64,000 nucleotides of DNA from Isochrysis galbana (lineage: Eukaryota; Haptophyta; Isochrysidales; Isochrysidaceae), in assembly GCA_018136815.1 (NCBI GenBank), contig CM030934.1, positions 2,130,000-2,193,999 of the forward strand, written 5' to 3'. The translations under genes were made by a program, and so were the position numbers. Shown in pieces: positions 21,237 through 32,455 of the stretch. The notes beneath the pieces were generated by a model. The model searched no databases. It was not told the origin of the DNA and saw only the letters and a program-made list of their open reading frames with translations. Position 1 is the first letter of the stretch. Each line of letters begins with the position of its first letter.

Positions 21237-21400
21237 GGTACTAGATATCTAGATGTCTAGATATTAGGGCTATCTACCCCCGCGAACCAAGCAGGCCAGT
21301 ATCTATATCTATCTAGATAGCGAAGGGCTCGTATCTATAGCTCTAGCTAGATGGTAGATTTCCTCCAGACCCTGATATCTAGATAGGACAAAATCCAACC
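21237..21400. repeat. Palindrome-motif island (ATATCTAGATAT type)
   Basis: At least five TATCTAGATA-like words in ~160 bases (near 21245, 21255, 21311, 21349 and 21381), AT-rich in GC-rich surroundings and abutting a LINE tail. Confidence 0.5.
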
Positions 21401-21928
21401 TATTCATAGCCTTAACTTCCATACAATGTATCATACAAAAAGATACAAGATACAAGATACAAGGTACAAGGCCATCGGGAGGCCCATGGCCGGCCAGACC
21501 CTACCGGAGGGCGCGCCCCCACTCGCCAATTCGCGTAAAACCGGTGGAAGGCCCCCTCACGCACGCGCACATGTCACATGTCACATGTGTGCGTGTGCAA
21601 AAACAAAACAAAACTCTCGCAAGCGCAGGTGCCTGTGTAAAAAGTAAAAAGGGGTCAACTTGAGAAGCGCACGCGTGTGGGTAAAAAGTAAACAGGGGAG
21701 GGGAGCCCTCGGGCTGGGACTCTCTTACGAGTAAAATAAAATGCCAGCTCTCCCGCTCCCTCTCTCTCCGCTCGCTCGCTTCTCCCCCCCCCCCCCCGCC
21801 CCCCCCCACCGTATCTTTCTGTTCTCTTTCTAACATAAACTACTCTCTCTGTTCGTGGTCTCTCTCCTATCTCTCTTGTCTCTCTCTCATCTTTTTTCCC
21901 TCGGCTCCCCCTTCTTCCCCTCTTCCCA
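21401..21928. other. Intergenic, no gene recognised; likely contains the moaA promoter
   Basis: Contains short ATACAAGATACAAG repeats (~21430-21470), a C-run near 21787-21810, and pyrimidine-rich TCTCTC DNA leading into the moaA start. Confidence 0.4.
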
Positions 21929-23713
21929 ATGGCGCCGCCCCTCCGCCCACCGCCCTTCCTCACCTCCCGCCTCGCCGGACAGCGGAGTTCTTCCCGCCTC
22001 GCCTCGCTCCGCGAGCGCCTCCGCGCCGAGCAGTCCCACCCGCCGGCACCAGCGCCACGCCCGCCCCTCCCCTCTCCCTCTCCCTCTCCCTCTCCCTCTC
22101 TCTCTCCCTCTCTCTCTCCTTCTCTCTCTCCCTCTCTCTCTGACTCTCTCGGCCGCTCGCACACCTACCTCCGCCTCTCGCTCACAGAGCGGTGCTCGCT
22201 GCGCTGTGGCTACTGTATGCCGGCAGAGGGAGTGGCTCTCTCGCCCGCGGCTGCGCTCCTCTCGCCGGATGAGACAATCAAGCTCGCAGCGATCTTTGTG
22301 CGCGCTGGAGTCCAGAAGATCCGGCTGACGGGCGGAGAGCCGACAGTGCGGCCGGACCTGGTTGAGCTGGTGGCCGATCTGGATAGGCTTCGTCCGCTTG
22401 GGCTCAAGCAGATCGGCATGACGACAAACGGGATCGCGCTTACGCGACAGCTCAGTCATCTGCGTGCGGCTGGCCTCGACAAGATTAATTTGTCACTTGA
22501 CACTCTTGACCGGCAGCGCTTCATTGAGCTCACGCGTAGGGATGGGCTTCATAAGGCGCGCGCCTTCCTTCCCTTTTCCCCCCGACACCAGACTCTTCTG
22601 CGCCCGCCCTGGCTGACCCGCGCCCGTCCGCCCGCCTGGAGCAGGTGCTGCGCTCCATCGACGAGGCCATCGCACTGGGCTACACGCCACTCAAGCTCAA
22701 TTGCGTTGTCATGCGTGGGGTCAATGACCACGAGGTTTGTGACTTCAGGTTCGCGATTGTTGATGCCGGCGCAGCGGCCCACACGCAGCCCGCCGGCTCG
22801 CCCAGCGGATTGACGCTCTGCCTCTTGCTCCTCCACCAGTGCCCTCACGCTCGCTCGTCCGATCGACGTGCGCTTCATTGAGTTCATGCCATTTGATGAT
22901 AATTCGTGGTCGCAGTCGAAACTCGTTCCCTCTCGCGAGCTCCTTGCCTCGATAGAGCGCTGGAAGCCCGGGTTGCAGAGGGTGCAGGTTTGTGCGGCAC
23001 AGCTCACTGGTGGGCCCAGGCTCCAAGCGGGACCTCAGGCGTGGGCTAGCGAGCCAAGAGGTCGCTGCTGCTTGTCCACCCCTGCAGCTGCTCTTTGATC
23101 AATCACGCCCTTCTCTGCATGCAGACGGACCGACACGATGTCGCGCGCACCTATGAGTGGGACGGCGCGCCCGGCTCGGTGAGCTTCGTCTCCTCCATGA
23201 CCGAACCATTCTGTGGCGGCTGCAATCGGATCAGGCTGACCGCTGACGGCTCGCTCAAGGTGTGCTCGAGCTACGCCTCCCGTCGCGCTATGCACGACCT
23301 CAGTGTCGCTGCACCTCCGGCTCGCGCCCAACACGGCGTCGCTTTTACCGGAACACATAGGTGTGCCTTTTTGGCGGCTCAGAGGTTTCGCTCCGAGACG
23401 CGATGCGCGCTGGGGCCTCCGACGACGAGATCCTCGACCTCGCCCGCACGGCGCTCTCGAAGAAGCACGCCAAGCACGCCGGTGCGTGCGATACACGCCC
23501 TGCGCCCCACCTGCCACTCTGCATCCGCCTCCTAGCCGCCCTCCGCTTGGCGCCGTATGGGCCGCTTACCCCCACACACCCGCACACCCGTCACCTGCTC
23601 TCGGCCAGCCCCTCACCTGAGTGCCCGCCAGCGGGTAGGTGTCGGCAGGCCTAGCCTCTCCATACGACATCTCCCTCTCGCGCAACCGGCCCATGACGAC
23701 CATCGGAGGGTAG
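21929..23713 (+). CDS. moaA: GTP 3',8-cyclase MoaA (molybdenum cofactor biosynthesis step 1)
   Basis: Six exons: 21929-22555, 22645-22748, 22840-22987, 23125-23259, 23361-23481, 23649-23713 (399 residues). The first intron is GC-AG, the others GT-AG. It is a radical-SAM enzyme that, with MoaC, turns GTP into cyclic pyranopterin monophosphate. Seen: the SAM cluster TERCSLRCGYCM (Cys 89, 93, 96), RLTGGEPTVRPDL, INLSLDTLD, the second cluster FCGGCNRIRL..LKVC, and the C-terminal NRPMTTIGG with the Gly-Gly end needed in this family. A Ser-Pro tract at ~50-72 comes from a (CTCTCC)n microsatellite. The N-terminal ~70 residues may be an organelle leader. moaC follows on the same strand. Confidence 0.93.
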
Positions 23714-23774
23714 TCGCACGCAACTGGCGCCCCGCGCGCCGCGTGAAGGTCCATTGCGACCCCGCGCCGATTTT

Positions 23775-23874
23775 NNNNNNNNNNNNNNNNNNNNNNNNNN
23801 NNNNNNNNNNNNNNNNNNNNNNNNNNNNNNNNNNNNNNNNNNNNNNNNNNNNNNNNNNNNNNNNNNNNNNNNNN
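23775..23874. other. Assembly gap (100 N)
   Basis: Exactly 100 unknown bases, a conventional placeholder, so the true size is unknown. It hides the 5' end of moaC and the moaA-moaC intergenic region. Confidence 0.98.
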
Positions 23875-23875
23875 T

Positions 23876-24475
23876 TTCTCTACCCTCTATCGAACCGCCG
23901 CGCTGGCTACGCTCTCCTCGCCAGCCGCCTCCCGCTGCGTCTCGTCCGTCCGTGCCCTCCACATCATGGGCGGCGGCCCGTCGGATCCCCCCCCTTACGA
24001 CGCGGGTGTGCTCACGCATGTCGACGATTCGGGCCGCGCGTCTATGGTGGACGTCGGCCATAAGCGCCTCACACGGCGGGAGGCTGTGGCGCAGGCGACG
24101 GTTGATCTCGGCCCCGTCGCGTATGGCGCCCTCACCTCCAATGCCAAGGGCGACGTCCTCGCTGTCGCGCGTGTCGCTGGAATTGGGGCTGCCAAGCGCA
24201 CATCGGAGCTCATCCCCCTCTGCCACCCTTTGCTCATCTCGCACGCGGCCGTCGACTTCTCGTTTCGGCCCGAGAACCACTCGCTCGTCGTGAGGGCGTC
24301 CGCCGCATGCGACGGTGGCACCGGTGTGGAGATGGAGGCGATGAGTGCTGCGGCGGTTGCAGCGCTAACTGTGTATGACATGTGCAAGGCGGCATCGAAG
24401 GACATTGTGGTGCGAGACGTTAAACTCCTTCGCAAATCGGGCGGCAAGTCGGGCGAATGGCGTGCCGCCGGTTGA
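23876..24475 (+). CDS. moaC: Cyclic pyranopterin monophosphate synthase MoaC (5' end in gap)
   Basis: A full MoaC domain begins at LTHVDDSGRASMVDVG and ends at VRDVKLLRKSGG. Key family segments are present: KRTSELIPLCHPL, CDGGTGVEMEAM, AALTVYDMCKAASKD. The in-frame residues before the first Met (23966), starting at 23876, are rich in Ser, Ala, Leu and Arg (e.g. YRTAALATL, SSVRALH). They look like a mitochondrial presequence, so I place the start inside or before the gap. MoaC acts directly after MoaA; animal MOCS1A/MOCS1B share one locus in this order. Confidence 0.92.
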   Translation, partial: FSTLYRTAALATLSSPAASRCVSSVRALHIMGGGPSDPPPYDAGVLTHVDDSGRASMVDVGHKRLTRREAVAQATVDLGPVAYGALTSNAKGDVLAVARVAGIGAAKRTSELIPLCHPLLISHAAVDFSFRPENHSLVVRASAACDGGTGVEMEAMSAAAVAALTVYDMCKAASKDIVVRDVKLLRKSGGKSGEWRAAG

Positions 24476-25534
24476 AAGTAGCGGTCATATTTATGCGCAC
24501 AGGTTCCCAGCGGACGGTCGGGCGCTGGCGCTGGCCTCCAAGGCGGGTTCATTGCCTTGCGATGGCAACGCCGAGCTGGTGCTTGGGCATTGTTGTGCCT
24601 ACATCTGCCGGCGGCAAAAGGACAACTTGCACAGCTCGTGGCTCTCGCCTCACACACGGCTGCTATGACGGCGGCGAGCTGGCTCAACGCGTTCATGCCC
24701 CAGGCACGCTGAACCGTCTCGCTCGGGGACTGAGCTGAGCCTCTCGAAAACCGATCCCCACACTTCACGTTCCCTTTTCGTCTTTCGCAGTCAAATATAC
24801 TCCGACCCCACGGGTCTACTCACTGGTGCAGCCTCCCATCCCCATGAGTAGACGCGCCTCCTAAGGGAGTACCAGACGCCGGACATCCGCGGGATGCATC
24901 GAGGCAATCTCGCGCCGTGCCCAACTTCGCATGCGCAGAGTATCCGCTTCGAGATAGTCCAAGTTTCTAGGATTCAATCGATGTGCCAACGAGACGTCCA
25001 CGGCACTGCTGTACATCTTTCACTGCGACGAGGGAGCGAGAAATCGCTTGTATAGATTGGGCGTGCAATTACTTTGTGATGATTCATGACGCCTCCATGA
25101 CGCCTTTGGAGGCGACCGGCAGCGTCTTGTTAGCTAAGCGTCTCGTTTCGTTGTGGTGTGCTTGTGTGCTTGTGCTTGTGATCTTGCTGAGATTGTAATG
25201 GCGGATATATTTACAAAAGTAAATGTACGGCTATTGCTACACGAATATAAAATCCTGTTGTCCTTTTCTGTTTCATCCTTATTCGCATTGTAGTGGCGCG
25301 CTGGGGCTGCTAATACTTGCAGCAGTGCGTGGCGGCGAGCTCGCGTGCGGAGCTCCGCTATATGGCGCTATGGGTTATCGGGTTGCCGGCTTCGTTTATT
25401 CATGGTAAAGAGCGGTGCGGCATTCTCTAAGACTGTTTTTGAGTCCAGTTCTGCGCCCCTGCCCTGCGCTTCACTTTCTTTCCTAGCTGCGTTGGGCGTT
25501 AAGCGGTTAGACGAATAAGCGTCAGTCCTCCCTA
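24476..25534. other. Intergenic, no gene recognised
   Basis: About 1 kb of lower-GC DNA between moaC and the DUF4139 gene. No domain-bearing frame, RNA gene or repeat family of this window was recognised. Confidence 0.5.
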
Positions 25535-28204
25535 ATGCTCCTTCACGGGAAGAATCTGGGTCTCCTTATATCGAGGAGTTCAGCCGGTCCACGGCGCGGA
25601 CGGGGCGCCGCTCCGTCCCGTCCGCCGTCCGCCGCCTCGCCTGCTAGCTTCCGCTGGCCGTCACTCTGCCGAGCGGAGAGGGCCGTGACGATGACCACGG
25701 GCGCATCAAGCCCTGCGCTCACGCGTGTCACGCTCTACAAGAACGAGCTGGCGCTGCTCGAGCGCTCAGCACCGCTTGGCCCCGCTGCTCTCCGCCGTTG
25801 CTTCCGCCTCGAGCTCAGCGCTGCAGCCGAGGCGCTCGCAGCCTCCACCCTTTCGGTCTGCGCGGGATCCTCCGTGGACGTGACGGTGACGCGCGAGCCG
25901 GCAAGGTCGGCGAACGACGATGCCTGCCACTTCGCGCTCGGGGCGCGCGTAGGCATCGGCACCTTCCTCGCCTCACTTGTGGGAGCGCCGCTGCTGGTGG
26001 AGACAGCGACTGGCGGTGTGCGCGGGCTCGTGATGCTCGTCGAGGAGAGTCAGCGGCTCGTCCCCGGCTCGGACATCGTGGAGACAGTCTACAGTGACGT
26101 GCAGCTGCTCCAGGACGACGGCGCCGTCGTGCGCGTAACGCTCGCTGAGCTCACCCGCATCCAAGTGCTCGACCCGGACCTGCAGAAGCAGCTGCAGCGC
26201 GCTCTCGCCGCGCAGCTCAAAGCGCGTCATGCGCCTGCGCCTCCGAGCGACAACTTCAAGCTGGACATCGTGTGCGTGGCGCACGGTGGCGAAGCCAAGG
26301 CGGAGGGCGCCGCCGAGCTCCGCATCTCGTACGCGCAGTCAACCAAGGAGTGGATGTGCAAGTACCGCATCGAGCCCCCTGCGGTTGGCGGCGGCACGGC
26401 CGCGCAGCTGCACCACTTTGCCGAGGTGGCCAACACAGGGGAAGAGGACTGGGACGGCGTCTCACTCAGCCTTGTAGCCAATGAGCTGCAGCTTCTGGAC
26501 AAGGTCAAGACTGCGAAGCCCGAGCGTGGGAGTCTGCGGGCTGGCGGCCCTGGAGGTGGCAGCGATAAGTCGAATGCGAGCAGCAGCGGAGGTACGGGCT
26601 TCTGCATCTTCGTGAAGACGCTCACGGGCAAGACGGTGACGTTGATCGTGGAGGCCGGCGACACGGTTTTCACGCTGAAGCAGCGGATACAGGACAAGGA
26701 GGGCATTCCGCCCGACCAGCAGCGGCTCATCTTTGCGGGCAAGCAGCTTGAGGACGAGCGCACGTTAAGCGACTACAACATCCAGAAGGAGTCGACGCTT
26801 CACCTCGTGCTAAGGCTTCGCGGCGGGCCGGGAGGGGGCCAGCCGATGGTCGGTGAGGGCGCTGTCGGCGAGGGAGAATTCGAGTCGCTCGATGCGATGG
26901 CCATGTCAGGGTTGAGCGAGCACGTCATCTACTCAGTTGCCCGGCCCGTGTGGCTCCATCCGGGCCAGTCGGCGACGGTGCCTGTTGGCTGCTATGACCT
27001 TCCTGCCGTGCGCGTGCTTGTTTACGACCCGTCGGTGTCCGAGACTTGCGCGACGCGCGCGATACACTTGCGCAACGCGACTGATCAGGTACTCGCACCG
27101 GGCAGCGTCTCCGTGGCGGAGGCTGGCCGGTTGGTCGCGCAGGCCGTCTTCACTCCCATGCTCCCCGGCGACGAGCAACTCATCCCATACGGTAAGGACT
27201 CCACAGTGTCTGTCGTGCGGAGCGTCAAGCACGATGCACGGGTGTCGGCCATCGAAATTGAACACGACCGGCTTGAGGGCGGCCGTAAGGTGCTGAGTGG
27301 CGTGAAGCTCACGGACACGATGGATCGGCGCACCACGTATACGCTCAGGAATAACTGCGCTGCACCCCAGCGCATACCGCTGGCCGACGTCAACGTTAGC
27401 CGCAAGGAGCCCGGCGCAGTCGGTCCATCAGTGGAGAGTCCCCCGCTGTACGTCGACCACTCGGCCTCGTCGATGCACGGTGGTTACGCAATTGTGACCG
27501 AGGACCGGTCAATCAAGATGACTGAATCGCGCAACTTCTCACGCTACCGCTTCAAGCTGCAGCCAACTGAGCACCTCGAATTTGCGGTTGACGAGCGCGC
27601 TGTTGTCACAAGGCGCATTTGCGGCGCCCGGGAGGTCAAGGCACTCCTCGAGAGCAAGCAATTCCGCGATGGCGCTGGCGCCGATGTCCTCGAGGCCCCT
27701 GCGCGCACCGCGCTGGTTGCGATGGTTCAGCGCGCGGTTCGCGACGAGCTCCTCCAAAAGGTTGAGCGTGAGAGCGCCGATGGGCCCGAGCAAGTCGGCA
27801 GTCATGTCTCCGCGAAGGAGCTGCTTGCGTGGCGTTCGGAGGCAGCGCTGCCCGTGTCTCTGCTCAACGGGCTCGACAAACTGCACACTCTCGAATTGCG
27901 GCGGTGCGAGGGGCAGCGCAAGATTAGTTCCGCCCAGGCGCACGTCAAGGAGATCTTTGTGAACCAAGACCGGCTCCGCGAGAACATTCGCTCGCTCGAG
28001 AAAGTTGGGCCCAACGCACTGCTGAAACGCTACCTGAGTGACCTCGACAAGGAGGAGGATGATCTGATCCAGACGCGCAAGGCGATTGGTGCCAAGGAGG
28101 AGGCGGACGCCAAAATCAAGCTCGAGATGGCGGCGCTCCAGCTAGCCATTGGCGAGGAGGTCAAGGCGCTGCGAAGGCAGTCCTCGGGGGAGTGGCTAGC
28201 TTAG
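25535..28204 (+). CDS. DUF4139 protein with an internal ubiquitin domain
   Basis: Single exon, 889 codons from the first Met; Met53 (25691), just before the conserved [13 protein letters not shown], is the likelier start. Residues ~55-340 and ~460-700 form the DUF4140/DUF4139 body. Inside it, residues ~356-431 are a whole ubiquitin: [53 protein letters not shown]. Lys6, 11, 27, 33, 48 and 63 and the Leu8/Ile44/Val70 patch are kept; Met1 and Gln2 are replaced, Lys29 is Arg and Gly53 is Glu. Gly-rich linkers flank it on both sides, and RLRGG is followed by PGGG. The C-terminal ~120 residues are predicted coiled coil. DUF4139 function is unclear. Cleavage after RLRGG would split the protein, but the following Pro may block that. 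Confidence 0.9.
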   Translation: MLLHGKNLGLLISRSSAGPRRGRGAAPSRPPSAASPASFRWPSLCRAERAVTMTTGASSPALTRVTLYKNELALLERSAPLGPAALRRCFRLELSAAAEALAASTLSVCAGSSVDVTVTREPARSANDDACHFALGARVGIGTFLASLVGAPLLVETATGGVRGLVMLVEESQRLVPGSDIVETVYSDVQLLQDDGAVVRVTLAELTRIQVLDPDLQKQLQRALAAQLKARHAPAPPSDNFKLDIVCVAHGGEAKAEGAAELRISYAQSTKEWMCKYRIEPPAVGGGTAAQLHHFAEVANTGEEDWDGVSLSLVANELQLLDKVKTAKPERGSLRAGGPGGGSDKSNASSSGGTGFCIFVKTLTGKTVTLIVEAGDTVFTLKQRIQDKEGIPPDQQRLIFAGKQLEDERTLSDYNIQKESTLHLVLRLRGGPGGGQPMVGEGAVGEGEFESLDAMAMSGLSEHVIYSVARPVWLHPGQSATVPVGCYDLPAVRVLVYDPSVSETCATRAIHLRNATDQVLAPGSVSVAEAGRLVAQAVFTPMLPGDEQLIPYGKDSTVSVVRSVKHDARVSAIEIEHDRLEGGRKVLSGVKLTDTMDRRTTYTLRNNCAAPQRIPLADVNVSRKEPGAVGPSVESPPLYVDHSASSMHGGYAIVTEDRSIKMTESRNFSRYRFKLQPTEHLEFAVDERAVVTRRICGAREVKALLESKQFRDGAGADVLEAPARTALVAMVQRAVRDELLQKVERESADGPEQVGSHVSAKELLAWRSEAALPVSLLNGLDKLHTLELRRCEGQRKISSAQAHVKEIFVNQDRLRENIRSLEKVGPNALLKRYLSDLDKEEDDLIQTRKAIGAKEEADAKIKLEMAALQLAIGEEVKALRRQSSGEWLA

Positions 28205-29260
28205 GGCGCGTTGGCGGAGAGGGCCTTGGGATTCTGACATCGGTGGGAGGAAGCGCACCTCTTGTTGGTCAACGTATCGGATTTCTTTGCGGTCTTGTTC
28301 AACTTCTCGAATCCTGCGCGAGGCAGACTTTCGAGCTTCGTCGCGTACCTCTAGTTGTGGCTCTTTCGATCCTTCGTACACTATAGAGTAAGCATGCAAC
28401 ATCAAGCCGAGCTCATGGGGATCTCGATCTAGGCCGGATTTTTGGCAGCTGTCTTGTTCACACACAACGCGTCAAGCACGGTCTCATCGTGAGCGAGCCA
28501 TGCATGTAGCGTTCTTGTTGGCAGCGCTACCGACTTACTATGGATTCGTCAATTTGTCGCATAGTGCTCGTGCTCCCGGTCAAACGCGCGAACATTAGGG
28601 TTGAAGATTAGATTCGGGTCTAGATGCTATTGTTGAGTGGACGTTTACCTTGCTCCACGCTCCGAGTCCTACAGGTGTGGGCAGACGCGGCGGGTGCTCT
28701 CAAAGTACTCTCAAAGGAGGGCATGCCTGCGCCACGATCCATATAGTCCGTGTAAGCGGAATTGTTGTACTTAATGTAGTTCCGGTATCATGCGTACAAA
28801 ATCCGATCCGATGCCGCTTGTACGCTTTGCGAAATGAGATTGCTACCGATGATACCATGTGGAAACGTCGAAGATGAGCAGATGGATCAGGAGATAGACC
28901 GTTGGCACCGCTAACATGCGTGACGGCAGGCAAGTAGTGAGCTGCTGAGCATTTGCGCTAGTCACTAGTGCAAACACGGAACGGGATGGTAGTCTGCTAG
29001 TAGTAGGACGGCAGTGGGCGTCGGCGGATGGGGAGGGGGCAAGAGTTGGGTGGTGGGGCAGGCAGGAAAACAAAAGCCCAGCCGCGCCCACGCCCCACGC
29101 CCGCCCATGCCCGGATGACTATGGTATGCTACACTCTCAGCTGTCATGTTTCATGACCAACCCGGGCCCAACCCATTGTCCATTTTGCTGGTCGAATCAA
29201 GCTCGCGCTTAATCGTGGCAAGTCTCATTCAGGGCTCACTCTTGGCCTAAAAAAGTGTTT
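28205..29260. other. Intergenic, no gene recognised
   Basis: No domain-bearing frame and no RNA gene recognised; lower-GC composition than the flanking genes. Confidence 0.5.
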
Positions 29261-29432
29261 CGAGCTGTATTTGAACGATAGCAAAATGTACAAAAGTGGC
29301 GTTCGGAGCTGTATTTGAACGATAAAAGTGTTGCCGGAGAACGATAAAAATACAGCCCCCCCCCACACATGCTAGTCGTTATAAATCACTCTTTAACGAT
29401 TGGCCTTTGACCTTTGACCGTTGACCGCCCTA
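29261..29432 (-). mobile_element. hAT-like element end with short internal repeats
   Basis: Ends TTGACCGCCCTA, the reverse complement of the hAT terminal motif, preceded by a triple TTTGACC/TTGACC. Inside, GAGCTGTATTTGAACGATA occurs twice (near 29262 and 29310). The other end was not found. Confidence 0.4.
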
Positions 29433-29860
29433 GCCCTATACGTCTATACGCTATACCTATACGTGTATTTGGATTTGGCTATATTTGAAGCGCGTCAGCG
29501 CGTCCTGGTCCTGGGTTGAAGGCCTCGAATGTAGTTGCAATGTATTGGACAGAGGCCGAGCACATCCGTATTTGGCCGTATTTGCAGGCCTCAGCACCGT
29601 ATTTCCCGTCCAGGTCCTGGAAGCGTGGAAGCCAGCAAGTCAGCTCAGGGCTCAGGGCTCAGGGGGCAGAGGGCAGAGGGCAGAGGTGTCAGTCAGAGCA
29701 AGGCTGTTCCCGAGAAGATACCGGAAGGGGAGGGGGAAGGCGGGGAGGAGGAGCGCGACCGCTGTGCGCCGAGATCGCCGCCTCCGCCACCTCCGCCGCC
29801 TCCGCTGCCTTCTCAGCTGCCTGCGCCGCCGCCTGGCCTGCTGCGCCCGCCCGCTGCGCG

Positions 29861-31584
29861 ATGGTCGCGCTCGTGCTCCTCGCGCTTCTTGGCGGGATGT
29901 GCCTGCTCGGCCCTCATGCTCGGCCTCTCGCTCCCCTGCGCGCTCCCGCCTCTTTGCTCGAGGGGTCGCCGGAAGTGCTCTGTAGCTCTTGCGGCACCTG
30001 GGTGGAAGTGGTCGATCCGCCAGGCGCGCCGCTCGCGTGCACCACGTGTGGCGCGTCGATTTCGACCAGCGAGCTGGAGCCCGCGCTCTGGGGCGGAGCG
30101 CCGCCTTCGCCCTCCGTGTCACAAGATGTTGAGGACAAGCGGCTGCGACTCACGCGCTCTCTGCTCGCGCTCGGCGCCGCCACCAACCGGGGCGAGACGG
30201 CCGATGCGTCGGAGAAGGATGAGGCGCGTCGCCTTGCAGCCGAGCTGGAGGCGCTATACCACGGCGAACAGACAGGCTCGCTCGATTCACGCTGCTCAGG
30301 CACATGGGAGCTTGTGCTCAGCGACACACAGCTCTTCCGCTCGTCGCCCTTCTTCATGGCCGGCCGCGCCGTCTGCTCCGACGCCGCGGAGGCTCGGCGA
30401 TACGACGCATTCTGCGACTTGCACCGTGCAGCGCTCGCCATTTCGACGATTGGTAAGGTACGCCAGATCGTCGACCTGGCCAGCTTCGATGCCGATGGCT
30501 CCATCATCTCCGAGTTCGAGGTCCGCGCAGGCGCGGTGCCCTTTGTGACTGACGTGCTGCCCAGGTAGGCCTCAGGGGCCTCAGCCGCGTGGGCGCCCGT
30601 CGATGGAGCACTCTGCAATGGACACCCGCCACGTCACGGCTGGCCTTGCCGGTGCGAGCACCGCCTCGAGTCCAGAACTCAAGCCGCAGCCCTCACCCGC
30701 GCCGCCCGGGTCCTCCCCCACCTCAGGAGCCTGCCCTTACCAGGGGTGTCGGGCGGCCTCCCGCTCTCGATAGAAGGCGCCATTGTAACTAGCGCGACGA
30801 TCGAGGACGTATCAAAGGATGGGTGGGCATTGTACCTGGATACGGTTGAGGTCAAGGGCTCCAACGTGCCGGGGTTACGGCAGGTGACAAGCTAGGGGAC
30901 CACACTCCACCCAACTTCTTTCCCAGACAAGGCTATGCGGTATTCAACTGAGCGGCGGCAGCTGCGCCCCCCTTCCTCCACACGCCTTGGGTTCTCGCAC
31001 CCTGGCACCTTCACCGCCTGGCGCATAAAGCGGAGATGACGACACGCACTGGGCACCAAGTGTTCCGTTGACGATGTGCATTCGAACGTGGGCCTAGAAA
31101 ACCCACCGCCCGATCCGCGAGGGCGCCAGCCAATCCCCACTCTCATGCGCATTCCGCCGCCCTCCCCTCCCCTCCCACGCACGCCTAATGCGCATTCTCC
31201 TACCTCTTTTCGATAGGCACTCGACGCTGGGCTGCGCCTCCAATCTCGCTCTCTTGGCGCCGCTTTGGAGTCCATCGTGCCTGGCTACTCCAACCCCAAG
31301 CCGCGGTTCCGGACCACGTATGTTGATGAGCAGTTGAGGATCTCGAGGGACCAGGCAAGCCTATGCGCACGCGTGCTGCCTCTCGTCGACGCACGTGCTG
31401 CCCTGCGGAAGTGTCCTTGGTGGACGCAATGCTGATCCTGTGCGCACGGTCCTTGCCACAGGATGGAAAACTCTTCGTGTACATCCGAGCATCCGACTCC
31501 ACTTCACCAACCGACTACTCGCAAGCTAGCGCCGACTTGGGACTGGGCGCCCTTGCGTCCTCCCTTGCCAACATCTGGTCCTAG
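29861..31584 (+). CDS. PAP/fibrillin family protein with N-terminal zinc ribbon
   Basis: Four exons: 29861-30564, 30727-30883, 31217-31354, 31462-31584 (373 residues). The last intron is GC-AG (CAG|GCAAGC), the others GT-AG. The start at 29861 gives a signal-peptide-like leader (MVALVLLALLGGMCLLG), fitting a secondary plastid presequence. A CxxC...CxxC pair follows (LCSSCG ... CTTCG). The fibrillin (plastid lipid-associated) domain covers ~110-355: RSLLALGAATNRG, SGTWELVLSDTQLF, GSIISEFEV, DGWALYLDTVEV, TTYVDEQLRISRD, GKLFVYIR. Fibrillins bind lipids in plastoglobules and thylakoids; the specific role is unknown. The zinc ribbon ahead of the domain is not something I recall as typical. Confidence 0.85.
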
Positions 31585-32331
31585 AGATGTGTGGTGAGAC
31601 GGGTGGTTCCGTGCGCACCGCCCTGGCTCGGGCCGCCGTGCGCCGATCAATCTTGAGCGGGTGCTGCATGCGCAGTATGGCCAACACGTTGCGGTCGGCA
31701 AGGCGCAGCTACCCCATGCCCATATTTCGCCGTGCCGGAGCTCACACACAGGAGCATCGAGCATTGGACCGCACCTTGTGCGCGGCCGCAATTGAGCTGC
31801 ACTCACACCCCGTGTGCCATATGTGACGGGCGAGTGACGCCCGGCATAGACTGGAGTGGCTGTCCTTTATGAGACGGTGTTGTTCGAAATCGTGGTGCGA
31901 GCTCGAGTGGGTGCTCTCAAGGCTGTCTACGCCAAGTATATGCGCAAATGCGCTTACTGATGACATATAAGGTTGGGCCCCTTTCTAAGCGTGAACATTA
32001 ATAGTACCATTGCTGTGGGCACACACAGAATGGAAGGCGCCGTCGCGCTCGAGCTTACTCCGTTGGAAATGTTGGATGATTGAACGTGTAATGTGGCGAC
32101 ATTCAAATCTTTTGCGGGGGAGAGGGCTGCATTTTTCACCCCGGACGGAACGCCCCCGATGAGGAGAAGATAAGGGGAAATCTGGATTGTCAAGCTCAGC
32201 ACCGCAGTCTGCAGTGTTGGGGCAAAGGCTCGCTAGCTTGCACCGGTTTTGGAGCTATCACTAGCGCCACTACCACTACCTTGAGCCAGCTATTGGTGGT
32301 AGCCCGGCCACTCACTCTTTTCAACCACTTT
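31585..32331. other. Intergenic, no gene recognised
   Basis: No supported coding frame, RNA gene or known repeat seen between the fibrillin gene and repeat R2. Confidence 0.45.
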
Positions 32332-32455
32332 TTTCACCTCCCCTGGGTGTCCAAGGATTCCGTAGGGTCCCCCCCTACCTGCCCCGGCAACCGTCTCCCC
32401 CCCCCTACGAACCCCCTCCCGCCCCACGGAAAGGCAATGGCGTCGGTGAGTGACC
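32332..32455 (+). repeat. Dispersed repeat R2, copy 2
   Basis: Matches 9657-9774 in the same orientation, including CACCTCCCCTGGGTGTCC, CTGCCCCGGCA and the CCCCAC...AATGGCGTC end. Confidence 0.5.

Noticed and set aside
21655-22164. Glu/Arg-rich minus-strand frame
   Set aside because: Antisense of (CTCTCC)n in the moaA first exon and promoter.
26597-26830. Ubiquitin as a retroposed copy or assembly artefact
   Set aside because: It is in frame on both sides, diverged at about a dozen positions, and has linkers rather than a poly(A) or duplication, so a stable fusion is the simpler reading.
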